A stretch of DNA of 6,181 bases from Bacteroidota bacterium (GCA_030613125.1 JAUWMO010000210.1:1-6181); one strand, 5' to 3'. Positions 1 through 6,181 are shown, counted from the stretch's first letter. Program-made: numbers and translations. The notes: generated by a model not told the origin, from the sequence alone.

Positions 1-110
1 TATACTTTATCCTTCCTGTTTTTGTTGAGCTTTCATCCTTCATATTTCAAAAGGTTTATAATATTATCAAAATTCCCTGATTTATTTCATGAAATATTTT
101 CCAAAGATTG

Positions 111-129
111 AATACTTTTGTAAAGTATT
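111..129. promoter_or_regulatory. 19-bp dyad, candidate operator upstream of nifJ
   Basis: AATACTTTTGTAAAGTATT is a perfect inverted repeat: 8-bp arms (111-118 and 122-129) around TGT. It is too AT-rich and lacks the T-tract needed for a terminator. It overlaps a -7-like element, which is the layout expected of a repressor site. It does not match the Rex, FNR/CRP or Fur consensus sequences as I know them. The regulator is unknown, and chance symmetry in AT-rich DNA cannot be excluded. Confidence 0.35.
113..120 (+). promoter_or_regulatory. Candidate Bacteroidota -7 element for nifJ
   Basis: TACTTTTG fits the Bacteroidota sigma-ABfr -7 consensus TAnnTTTG exactly. No TTG lies 19-21 bases upstream, so the -33 half is missing or degenerate. 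If used, transcription would start near 125 and leave a leader of almost 190 nt before the nifJ ATG. It was the only full match to the -7 pattern found on the plus strand of the leader. Confidence 0.3.
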
Positions 130-172
130 AATAGATTTCTAAATGTTATAAATCCCTGCATAGACTTGCAAT

Positions 173-213
173 AAATATTATTTTATTTGGAATTAAAAAA
201 TATTATTTTATTT
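173..213. repeat. Perfect 16-bp direct repeat in nifJ leader
   Basis: AAATATTATTTTATTT occurs at 173-188 and again at 198-213, with the two copies offset by 25 bp. The match ends sharply on both sides. The unit is made only of A and T, so chance or local duplication is possible. The offset is between two and two and a half helical turns. It may be a paired binding site, an AT-rich upstream element, or a small tandem duplication. Confidence 0.5.
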
Positions 214-301
214 TACCTTTTTGTTTAAAAGTATAAAGGGGATTATTCTAATTTTAGAAAGTTTTTTCGTTTCGGGTTAACTAGTTGTAATTTAAATATA
301 T

Positions 302-307
302 AAAGGA
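302..307 (+). promoter_or_regulatory. Shine-Dalgarno-like AAAGGA before nifJ
   Basis: AAAGGA lies six bases before the ATG at 314, a normal spacing for a Shine-Dalgarno site. The other three genes in the window show no comparable purine motif, and Bacteroidota generally rely little on this signal. It supports ATG 314 as the nifJ start, although it may act simply as an A-rich initiation region. Confidence 0.45.
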
Positions 308-313
308 ATTAAG

Positions 314-3300
314 ATGGCTAAGAAAAAAAAATTTATCACTTGTGACGGGAATACTGCTGCTTCACATATAGCATATATGTTTAGTGAGGTTGCATGTATT
401 TACCCTATTACACCATCCTCAACTATGGCAGAAAATGTAGATGAGTGGGCTGCCAATGGCAGGAAGAATATTTTTGGAGAGGAAGTTGTAGTATCTGAAA
501 TGCAGTCGGAAGGTGGTGCAGCCGGTGCGGTTCATGGTGCACTGCAAGCAGGTGCTCTTTCTTCAACTTATACGGCATCCCAAGGTTTGCTTTTGATGAT
601 ACCCAATATGTATAAGATAGCGGCAGAACTTTTACCCGCTGTGTTCCATGTAAGTGCCCGTAGTGTGGCTGCGCATGCACTTTCAATTTTCGGAGACCAT
701 AGTGATATTTATGCAACCCGTCAAACAGGGTTTGCTTTGTTGGCAAGTGGTAATGTCCAGGAGGTTATAGATCTTGCAGCAGTGTCTCATCTTTCTGCAA
801 TAAAAACCAGTTTGCCGTTCCTTCACTTTTTTGATGGATTCAGGACATCCAATGAGGTACAAAAGGTTGAAGATATGGATCAGGACGAACTTGCAAAACT
901 TATTGATTATAAGGCTTTGGAGAAATTCAGAAATAATGCTCTTAATCCTGAGCACCCGGTTACAAGAGGTACTGCTCAAAATCCGGATATCTTCTTCCAG
1001 GCCAAGGAGTCAATAAACAGGTTTTACGAACCGGTTCCTGACCAGGTTGAAGCTTATATGCAGGAAATCAAAAAGCTCACAGGAAGGGAATATCATCCTT
1101 TTAATTATTATGGAGCACCTGATGCTGAAAATATTGTTATAGCAATGGGATCGGTTACCGATACCATCAGGGAAGTTGTGGATTACTTAAATAAAAAAGG
1201 AGAAAAAACCGGATTGATATCAGTTCATCTTTACAGACCCTTTTCAGAAAAATATTTTTTCAACATTTTTCCTGAAACAGTGAAGAAAATTGCTGTGTTA
1301 GACCGTACTAAAGAACCGGGTGCGAATGGAGAACCGTTATATATTGAAGTTAGGAATATGTTCTACGGAAAGGAAAATACACCCGAGATAATTGGTGGAA
1401 GATATGGCTTAAGCTCAAAAGATACAATACCGGCTCACCTTATTTCGGTTTTTGATAATTTAAAGAAAAAAGAGTCAAAAAATCATTTTACTATAAGTAT
1501 CATTGATGATGTTACATTTACTTCATTGCCAATACCTGAGGAGGTAGTTGTTGCTCCTGAAGGAAGTTATGAAGCAAAATTCTATGGGATAGGAGGCGAT
1601 GGAACTGTTGGAGCTAATAAGAATTCGATAAAGATAATCGGTGAGTCAACCGATAAATATTGCCAGGCATATTTTGAATATGACTCAAAGAAATCGAGTG
1701 GCAGTACAATTTCACACCTGCGGTTTGGTGATCACCCAATTAAGTCGATTTATTATGTGAACACTCCTGATTTTGTAGCATGTCATGTTCCGGCATACCT
1801 TTGGAAATATGATATTCTCAGGGGGATTAAGAAAGGTGGCACCTTCCTGCTTAACAGTATCTGGGATGAGGAAGAAACAAAGGATAAACTTCCTGATTCA
1901 ATAAAGAAAACCCTTGCAGAAAAAGAGATTAACTTCTATATAATTAATGCAACAAGTATTGCTGAAGAAATAGGGTTGGGTAATCGAACCAATTCTATTA
2001 TGCAATCAGCTTTCTTTTTAGTTTCAGAGGTAATTCCTTATGATTCATCTGTAAAAGAGATGAAGGAACTGATTAAGAAAACATACGGTATGAAAGGGGA
2101 GAAGATTGTTAGTATGAATAACGAAGCAGTTGATAAGGGTGGTGATGTGATTAAAATCAATGTGCCTTCAGAGTGGAAAGACCTGAAACCCGAATCCCGT
2201 GAAAAAAGAAAAGATATACCTGATTTTGTCCGTGATGTGGCAGACCGGATCAACCGTCTTGAAGGTGACCAGGTTCCGGTCAGTGCATTTGTAGGCAGGG
2301 AAGATGGTTCATTTCCGGCTGGTACCACCGAGTATGAAAAGCGTGGTATAGCTGTTAATGTTCCCGAATGGATACCGGAAAATTGTATCCAGTGTAACCA
2401 GTGCGCTTATGTATGTCCTCACGCTGCTATCCGCCCGTTCCTGCTAACAGATGAAGATGTAAGAAATGCTCCTGAAGGAACGGAAACAGTTGAAGGGAAA
2501 GGAGGAATTAAAGGATATCACTACAGGATACAAGTAAGTGTACTTGATTGTACAGGTTGCAGCAATTGTGCAGAAATTTGCCCCTCAAAAGAAAAGGCAC
2601 TTGTTATGAAGCCTCTGGAAACTCAAAACGCCGAAATTGAAAGGTGGAATTATATGCATAAAGAGGTTGGATATAAGGAAAATGTTGTACCAAAGGATAA
2701 GACAATTAAAAACAGCCAGTTCGCTAAGCCATTGTTTGAATTTTCCGGTGCTTGTCCGGGTTGTGGTGAGACACCATATATTAAAATGATAACACAACTG
2801 TATGGCGACAGAATGATGATAGCCAATGCAACCGGTTGCTCATCAATATACGGTGGTACAGCGCCTTCATCTTCTTATTGTACAAATGATAAAGGATATG
2901 GCCCGGCATGGGCAAACTCACTTTTTGAAGACAATGCGGAATATGCCTATGGTATGGCAAAAGGTGTTAGCCATTTACGAAGCCGGATTGCTTTGAAAAT
3001 GAAGGAGGCATTGAAAAATCATATATCAGATGCTGTAAAAGATGTTTTCAAAGAATGGATTGATAATAAAGATAATGCTGAAGGATCACGTGTTGCTTCA
3101 GAGAAAGTGCTTGAAGTTCTTAAGGAAGAAAAGTCTTCCGTTGCAAAAGAAATTCTTGGCCTGAAGCAATACCTGGTTAAAAAATCCGTATGGGCATTTG
3201 GAGGTGACGGATGGGCTTATGATATTGGTTACGGGGGACTTGATCATGTTCTGGCATCAGGTGATGATGTCAATATTCTTGTTCTTGATACCGAAGTTTA

Positions 3301-3841
3301 TTCCAATACCGGTGGACAGTCCTCAAAAGCAACTCCAATCGGAGCAGTTGCCAAGTTTGCCGCTTCAGGGAAAAAGATCCGTAAGAAAGATCTTGGTGCA
3401 ATGGCCATGATTTATGGATATGTGTATGTTGCACAGGTTGCTATGGGTGCAAGCCAGTCGCAATTTTTTAAAGTGCTGAAAGAGGCCGAAGCTTATCCAG
3501 GACCTTCATTGATTATTGCCTATTCACCTTGTATTGCACATGGTCTGAAGAAAGGAATGCAACCACAGGCTGAGGCAAAATCAGCAGTTGAAGCTGGCTA
3601 TTGGCACTTGTATCATTATAATCCAATGCTTGAAGCAGAAGGAAAGAATCCGTTTGTTTTGGATTCAAAAGAGCCTGATTGGGATAAATTCCAGGATTTT
3701 CTCAATTTTGAAGTTAGATTTGCCGCCCTGACAAAATCATTCCCCAAAGAGGCAAAAGTATTGTTTAAGGCGTCTAAAGAAAGCGCACAGTGGAGATATA
3801 ACTATTACAGGCGTATGGCAGATATGAAATATGATAATTAA
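314..3841 (+). CDS. nifJ: Pyruvate:ferredoxin (flavodoxin) oxidoreductase, single-chain
   Basis: This cytoplasmic enzyme oxidatively decarboxylates pyruvate with CoA to acetyl-CoA and CO2, passing electrons to ferredoxin or flavodoxin. The 1175-residue chain is complete. An N-terminal pyruvate-binding domain (about 1-260) has the YPITPSS motif at 30-36; T33, E66 and R116 match the Thr31, Glu64 and Arg114 of the Desulfovibrio africanus enzyme. Domains II and III (about 260-625) follow, then an EKR linker motif (675-677). A two-cluster ferredoxin domain has cysteines 691/694/697/701 and 746/749/752/756. In the C-terminal thiamine-diphosphate domain, C814, C817, C842 and C1073 bind the proximal cluster, while D965, T993 and N998 lie in the Mg-TPP site. 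It lacks the C-terminal extension of the roughly 1232-residue Desulfovibrio enzyme, as most bacterial forms do. The start is set by AAAGGA six bases upstream and by the family N-terminus. It appears monocistronic, ending in a strong terminator. A role in nitrogen fixation, despite the symbol, is not implied. Confidence 0.98.
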   Translation: MAKKKKFITCDGNTAASHIAYMFSEVACIYPITPSSTMAENVDEWAANGRKNIFGEEVVVSEMQSEGGAAGAVHGALQAGALSSTYTASQGLLLMIPNMYKIAAELLPAVFHVSARSVAAHALSIFGDHSDIYATRQTGFALLASGNVQEVIDLAAVSHLSAIKTSLPFLHFFDGFRTSNEVQKVEDMDQDELAKLIDYKALEKFRNNALNPEHPVTRGTAQNPDIFFQAKESINRFYEPVPDQVEAYMQEIKKLTGREYHPFNYYGAPDAENIVIAMGSVTDTIREVVDYLNKKGEKTGLISVHLYRPFSEKYFFNIFPETVKKIAVLDRTKEPGANGEPLYIEVRNMFYGKENTPEIIGGRYGLSSKDTIPAHLISVFDNLKKKESKNHFTISIIDDVTFTSLPIPEEVVVAPEGSYEAKFYGIGGDGTVGANKNSIKIIGESTDKYCQAYFEYDSKKSSGSTISHLRFGDHPIKSIYYVNTPDFVACHVPAYLWKYDILRGIKKGGTFLLNSIWDEEETKDKLPDSIKKTLAEKEINFYIINATSIAEEIGLGNRTNSIMQSAFFLVSEVIPYDSSVKEMKELIKKTYGMKGEKIVSMNNEAVDKGGDVIKINVPSEWKDLKPESREKRKDIPDFVRDVADRINRLEGDQVPVSAFVGREDGSFPAGTTEYEKRGIAVNVPEWIPENCIQCNQCAYVCPHAAIRPFLLTDEDVRNAPEGTETVEGKGGIKGYHYRIQVSVLDCTGCSNCAEICPSKEKALVMKPLETQNAEIERWNYMHKEVGYKENVVPKDKTIKNSQFAKPLFEFSGACPGCGETPYIKMITQLYGDRMMIANATGCSSIYGGTAPSSSYCTNDKGYGPAWANSLFEDNAEYAYGMAKGVSHLRSRIALKMKEALKNHISDAVKDVFKEWIDNKDNAEGSRVASEKVLEVLKEEKSSVAKEILGLKQYLVKKSVWAFGGDGWAYDIGYGGLDHVLASGDDVNILVLDTEVYSNTGGQSSKATPIGAVAKFAASGKKIRKKDLGAMAMIYGYVYVAQVAMGASQSQFFKVLKEAEAYPGPSLIIAYSPCIAHGLKKGMQPQAEAKSAVEAGYWHLYHYNPMLEAEGKNPFVLDSKEPDWDKFQDFLNFEVRFAALTKSFPKEAKVLFKASKESAQWRYNYYRRMADMKYDN

Positions 3842-3858
3842 AAAACTTTACTGTTATT

Positions 3859-3885
3859 AAAGGGCGGATAATACCGCCTTTTTTT
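3859..3885 (+). terminator. Intrinsic terminator after nifJ
   Basis: A GC-rich hairpin follows the nifJ stop by 17 bases. The GGCGG arm (3863-3867) pairs with CCGCC (3874-3878) across a six-base ATAATA loop. The stem is extended outward by a G-T pair and three A-T pairs, and a run of seven T residues occupies 3879-3885. This is a classic Rho-independent terminator and separates nifJ from ruvX-def. Confidence 0.9.
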
Positions 3886-3901
3886 GTGCAGTATTTTTTT
3901 A

Positions 3902-3918
3902 TTAAATTTGTAATTTAA
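3902..3918 (+). promoter_or_regulatory. Candidate ruvX-def promoter with overlapping dyad
   Basis: TAAATTTG (3903-3910) matches the Bacteroidota -7 consensus TAnnTTTG. A TTG at 3884-3886 is 16 bases upstream, shorter than the usual 19-21. The -7 element sits inside a 17-bp inverted repeat, TTAAATTTGTAATTTAA, with 7-bp arms around TGT. Transcription would start near 3916, about 20 bases before the GTG start of ruvX. The position just after the nifJ terminator supports a separate promoter here. Confidence 0.45.
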
Positions 3919-3938
3919 AATCGGTATAAATAAATAGT

Positions 3939-4358
3939 GTGGGTCGAATACTGGCTATTGATTACGGCAGAAAACGAGTGGGATTGGCTGTAACAGATCC
4001 TACGCAGGTCATTGCCAATGGTTTGGATACCGTACGTACGCATGATATCATACCTTATCTGCGATCGTTTTTTAAGGATGAGGAAGTTGAAAAAATCGTG
4101 ATAGGATATCCTGTTCAGATGAATAACAAACCTTCGGAGTCGATACGGTATATCGATCCGTTTATAAAACGGCTTCATAAAGAATTCCCTGAATATCCGA
4201 TTGAAAAAGTTGATGAACGGTTTACCTCAAACCTGGCTTTACAGGCCATGATCGATGGTGGGGTAAAAAAGAAGGATCGGCGGAATAAAGCCTTAGTCGA
4301 TAAAGTAAGCGCAGTAATTATTTTGCAATCCTACCTGGAAAAGGCTTCAAACACTTGA
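3939..4358 (+). CDS. ruvX: RuvX/YqgF-family putative Holliday junction resolvase / pre-16S rRNA nuclease
   Basis: This small RNase H-fold protein (139 residues, normal for the family) is described for homologues as a pre-16S rRNA processing nuclease and also as a putative Holliday junction resolvase. The N-terminal DYGRKRVGLAVTD motif begins at D8. GYP at 56-58 precedes a conserved acidic residue, E67. DERFTS begins at D92, with E93 a likely catalytic residue. The C-terminal NKALVDKVSAVIILQSYL region carries D121. D8, E93 and D121 supply the expected acidic metal site. The start is GTG at 3939: an in-frame stop lies at 3927-3929 and no other usual start codon falls between, so no ATG start is possible. 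No Shine-Dalgarno motif is seen. It lies 24 bp before def and probably shares its transcript. Which nuclease role dominates cannot be read from the sequence. Confidence 0.95.
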   Translation: MGRILAIDYGRKRVGLAVTDPTQVIANGLDTVRTHDIIPYLRSFFKDEEVEKIVIGYPVQMNNKPSESIRYIDPFIKRLHKEFPEYPIEKVDERFTSNLALQAMIDGGVKKKDRRNKALVDKVSAVIILQSYLEKASNT

Positions 4359-4382
4359 TAATGAAAAAATAATTACATTACA

Positions 4383-4964
4383 ATGGTTTATCCGATATAC
4401 ATATATGGCCACTCGGTTCTCAGGAAAGTGGCAAAAGAAATTGATCAGGATTATGATAAACTGGATCAAATTATCCAGAACATGTTTGAAACAATGCATT
4501 ATTCTGAAGGTATTGGTCTGGCTGCCCCTCAGGTCGGAAAGTCTATTCGAATGTTTGTGGTAGATGCTACTCCACTTGAAGATGAGGCGCCGGAGTTAAA
4601 AGATTTTAAAAAGGCATTTATAAATCCAAAAATAACAGAACGAACAGGGGATAAATCAGCTTTTAATGAAGGTTGCCTAAGTATTCCTAATATTCGTGAG
4701 GAGGTAGTCCGTGAGCCAAAAATCAGAATACAATTTTATGATGAGGTTTTCCAGTATCATGATGAGTATTACGATGGTACACTTTCCAGGATCATTCAGC
4801 ATGAATACGATCATTTAGAGGGGATCTTGTTTACTGATCTGATCTCGCCCATTCGGAAACGCATATTGCGTGGGAAACTACAGGCTATCTCCAGAGGGAA
4901 GTTTGAAGTCAGTTACAGAATTATACTTCCCAATAATAAAATTGTTTTTCATTCCAATACTTAA
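4383..4964 (+). CDS. def: Peptide deformylase
   Basis: This cytoplasmic metalloenzyme removes the formyl group from the initiator methionine of nascent proteins. All three family motifs are intact in the 193-residue product: GIGLAAPQVG (43-52), EGCLSIP (96-102) and QHEYDHLEG (139-147). C98, H140 and H144 are the predicted metal ligands and E141 the catalytic glutamate. An acidic insert (about 64-75, with several E and D residues) sits between motifs 1 and 2, and the C-terminus runs about 45 residues past the HExxH motif. The ATG at 4383 is the first in-frame start after a stop at 4362-4364, and no Shine-Dalgarno site precedes it. The 24-bp gap from ruvX and the shared strand point to one operon; ruvX-def adjacency is, from memory, common in Bacteroidota. 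Confidence 0.97.
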   Translation: MVYPIYIYGHSVLRKVAKEIDQDYDKLDQIIQNMFETMHYSEGIGLAAPQVGKSIRMFVVDATPLEDEAPELKDFKKAFINPKITERTGDKSAFNEGCLSIPNIREEVVREPKIRIQFYDEVFQYHDEYYDGTLSRIIQHEYDHLEGILFTDLISPIRKRILRGKLQAISRGKFEVSYRIILPNNKIVFHSNT

Positions 4965-5043
4965 CCCGTATTATACATCATATTTGGTGAACCGGCTGAA
5001 AGCCTGCCTGTCGTCGTCATGTTGCTTAATGCTAGTACTTCAT
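4965..5043. other. Convergent intergenic gap between def and the DHOD-like gene
   Basis: This 79-bp gap lies between two genes that end toward each other. The only small structure is GGCT-GAA-AGCC (4994-5004), a 4-bp stem without a T-tract on either strand. No convincing intrinsic terminator was found for def or for the opposite gene, so read-through or Rho-dependent ending is possible. Confidence 0.5.
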
Positions 5044-6057
5044 CTATGGCTTTGCATAAATATTGAATATATTATCTGACTTCATCAGAATATCAATATA
5101 TTGTGCTCTATTGTAAGCATATGGGTCCTTGATGTTTTTACTTGAGAGATTTCCCCTGAATTCATCTAAATTTTTATACCCTTTCCCCTCCATCCATTTC
5201 TCAATATCTGATAGCATTACCTTGATATGTTCCGGTTTGTTCTTGTACAGTGTGGAAACTATCTGGACACAATCAGCACCGGCAAGGATCATTTTAATTA
5301 CATCTTTGCCATCAAGTACCCCTCTTGAACTACAAATAGAACTACCTATATTTTTATAGAGTAAACCGGCAAACCTTAATGCCAATCTGTTGTCTTCATG
5401 ACTGCTAAGGTTGTAAGGGAAAAACATCTCTTCTTTTTCGATATCGATATCAGGCTGGAAGAGCCGGTTAAAAAGTACAAAACCTTTAACTCCTTCCTTG
5501 TCCATTGAAGATATAGTCTTAAGAGGATTTGTATAATAAGGGCTTAATTTAACGCTAACAGGTATCTTTGTTTTCTGAAGGACTTTCTTCAGCACTTTTA
5601 TTTGTTCATCAACAATTTCAGATTCATTTTTAGCAAAGTCTTTAGGAACAGCATAAAAATTTAATTCCAGTGCATCTACTCCCAGGGATTCCAACTGTTG
5701 GGCATATTCTACCCACGTGCCTTCAAATACGGCATTTAAACTTGCAATCACAGGAATATTCACTGAATTTTTCAGATTGCTTAGTTTCATCAGGTATTCT
5801 TCAGGCCCTGCATGTTGCAGATCAGGAAATAAAGAGCTGATTTCAGCGTGGAAATTATTATAAAGGTTCAGTTCTTCTTCCATTTCAAAACTCTCAAGCT
5901 GGATTTGCTCTTCAAATAATGATTTATACACAATTGCAGCAGCTCCAGCTTCTTCCATTCTTTTTACAATATCCAGATCGTTCATAAGATTACAGGCTCC
6001 AACAATGATCGGATTTTTTAGATCAATTCCAAGATATCTGGTTTTTAAGTCTGTCAT
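5044..6057 (-). CDS. Dihydroorotate dehydrogenase-like FMN-barrel oxidoreductase
   Basis: This is a predicted cytoplasmic TIM-barrel flavoprotein of the dihydroorotate dehydrogenase superfamily; its substrate is unknown. From the Met at 6057 it has 337 residues; an upstream ATG at 6093 would add 12 unconserved-looking residues. I prefer 6057 because relatives begin close to the YLGIDLKNPIIVG segment and because A-rich sequence precedes it. Visible fold elements are NPIIVGA (15-21), a YKS motif (K45), IPVIASLN (101-108), VKLSP with K170, and a C-terminal flavin-phosphate region from SSRGVLDG (243-250) to AGAD (259-262) and QIVS. Where true dihydroorotate dehydrogenases have an Asn-x-Ser-Cys/Ser-Pro-Asn loop with the catalytic base, this one has NFYAVP (133-138), so pyrimidine synthesis is doubtful. 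It stands alone on the minus strand, convergent with def. No signal peptide or membrane segment is seen. Confidence 0.88.
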   Translation of the reverse strand: MTDLKTRYLGIDLKNPIIVGACNLMNDLDIVKRMEEAGAAAIVYKSLFEEQIQLESFEMEEELNLYNNFHAEISSLFPDLQHAGPEEYLMKLSNLKNSVNIPVIASLNAVFEGTWVEYAQQLESLGVDALELNFYAVPKDFAKNESEIVDEQIKVLKKVLQKTKIPVSVKLSPYYTNPLKTISSMDKEGVKGFVLFNRLFQPDIDIEKEEMFFPYNLSSHEDNRLALRFAGLLYKNIGSSICSSRGVLDGKDVIKMILAGADCVQIVSTLYKNKPEHIKVMLSDIEKWMEGKGYKNLDEFRGNLSSKNIKDPYAYNRAQYIDILMKSDNIFNIYAKP

Positions 6058-6127
6058 TTCAGTCTGTTTTAATAAGGTGAATTGTTTGTACATTCGGGTT
6101 AAAATTAGCTATCAAAAGGGTGTTTTC

Positions 6128-6157
6128 CAAATTTATTTTTATCGGGAGTGGATTGAA
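6128..6157 (-). promoter_or_regulatory. Candidate promoter of the DHOD-like gene
   Basis: Reading the minus strand, TAAATTTG (6135 to 6128) is a full match to the Bacteroidota -7 consensus TAnnTTTG. TTC (6157 to 6155), one mismatch from the -33 TTG, lies exactly 19 bases upstream. Transcription would begin near 6122, giving a leader of about 30 nt to the ATG at 6093 or 65 nt to the ATG at 6057. A second TAAATTTG (6180 to 6173) touches the window edge and cannot be judged for a -33 element. Confidence 0.5.
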
Positions 6158-6181
6158 AAGAACATAGCTTCGCAAATTTAC

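Larger units (their letters stand above)
1..313. other. AT-rich 5' intergenic/leader region upstream of nifJ, no firm gene
   Basis: This stretch is very AT-rich and contains no convincing gene. Two short frames run in from the left edge on the plus strand (one to a TGA at 109-111, another to a TGA near 79-81), and a minus-strand ATG at 43 stays open to the edge. None has recognisable protein content, and they contradict each other. What can be seen is a 19-bp dyad (111-129), a -7-like hexamer-plus (113-120), a perfect 16-bp direct repeat (173-188 and 198-213), an 8-bp palindrome AACTAGTT (279-286), and a ribosome-binding-like AAAGGA just before nifJ. It most likely holds the promoter and 5' untranslated leader of nifJ, plus the edge of an unidentified neighbour. 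Confidence 0.6.

Noticed and set aside
423..979. Two overlapping minus-strand open frames (423-746 and 683-979)
   Set aside because: They lie opposite highly conserved nifJ sequence, have no recognisable motifs, and are explained by codon bias of the coding strand.
831..1016. Plus-strand 61-codon frame inside nifJ
   Set aside because: It is wholly inside the nifJ frame, with low-complexity translation and no family resemblance.
2038..2797. Minus-strand frames at 2038-2328 and 2585-2797
   Set aside because: They are antisense to the linker and ferredoxin domains of nifJ, where conserved cysteines identify the true frame.
3198..3410. Plus-strand 70-codon frame in the thiamine domain of nifJ
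   Set aside because: It overlaps the GDG...N cofactor motif in the true frame and has no own start signal or motifs.
3915..4178. Minus-strand 87-codon frame opposite ruvX
   Set aside because: It is antisense to a gene with intact RuvX motifs and carries no recognisable domain.
4361..4372. Three-codon mini-frame (ATG AAA AAA TAA) between ruvX and def
   Set aside because: It is too short to argue for a leader peptide, and A-rich sequence before Bacteroidota starts is expected.
4994..5004. GGCT-GAA-AGCC hairpin as a def terminator
   Set aside because: The stem is only 4 bp and there is no T-tract on either strand.
4870..5079. Plus-strand 69-codon frame overlapping the end of def
   Set aside because: It starts inside def and ends inside the convergent gene. 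The translation looks like a hydrophobic AT-driven frame with no initiation signal.
5129..5359. Plus-strand 76-codon frame opposite the DHOD-like gene
   Set aside because: It is antisense to the flavin-binding C-terminus of a well-supported gene.

Overview
The window looks like a stretch of chromosome from an anaerobic member of the Bacteroidota, probably near the Bacteroidales or Marinilabiliales. This is inferred from moderately AT-rich DNA, very AT-rich intergenic regions, TAnnTTTG-type -7 promoter elements, mostly absent Shine-Dalgarno sequences, a ruvX-def gene pair, and a large one-chain pyruvate:ferredoxin oxidoreductase. No rRNA, tRNA, mobile element or CRISPR array was seen. The genus cannot be named from this sequence alone.

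Layout from left to right. Positions 1-313 are an AT-rich leader with no firm gene. It holds a 19-bp dyad overlapping a -7-like element and a perfect 16-bp direct repeat. Positions 314-3841 (+) encode a complete 1175-residue pyruvate:ferredoxin (flavodoxin) oxidoreductase (nifJ) with all expected thiamine-diphosphate and [4Fe-4S] ligands. A strong intrinsic terminator follows at about 3859-3885. Positions 3939-4358 (+) encode RuvX/YqgF from a GTG start, and 4383-4964 (+) encode peptide deformylase (def), 24 bp downstream and probably cotranscribed. A 79-bp convergent gap follows. Positions 5044-6057 (-), or 6093 if the upstream ATG is used, encode a dihydroorotate dehydrogenase-like flavoprotein. 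The last roughly 90-120 bp carry its likely promoter.

The genes fall into two functional groups. PFOR drives anaerobic central carbon metabolism (pyruvate to acetyl-CoA plus reduced ferredoxin). RuvX and Def are housekeeping factors for nucleic-acid processing and for maturation of nascent proteins. The DHOD-like protein keeps an FMN-barrel fold but lacks the usual catalytic loop of true dihydroorotate dehydrogenases, so its substrate is open. It may be redox-linked to PFOR, but that is only inference from proximity.

I see no new multi-gene system here. The points most worth checking are the odd flavoprotein and the shared dyad-plus-promoter layout in front of nifJ and ruvX.
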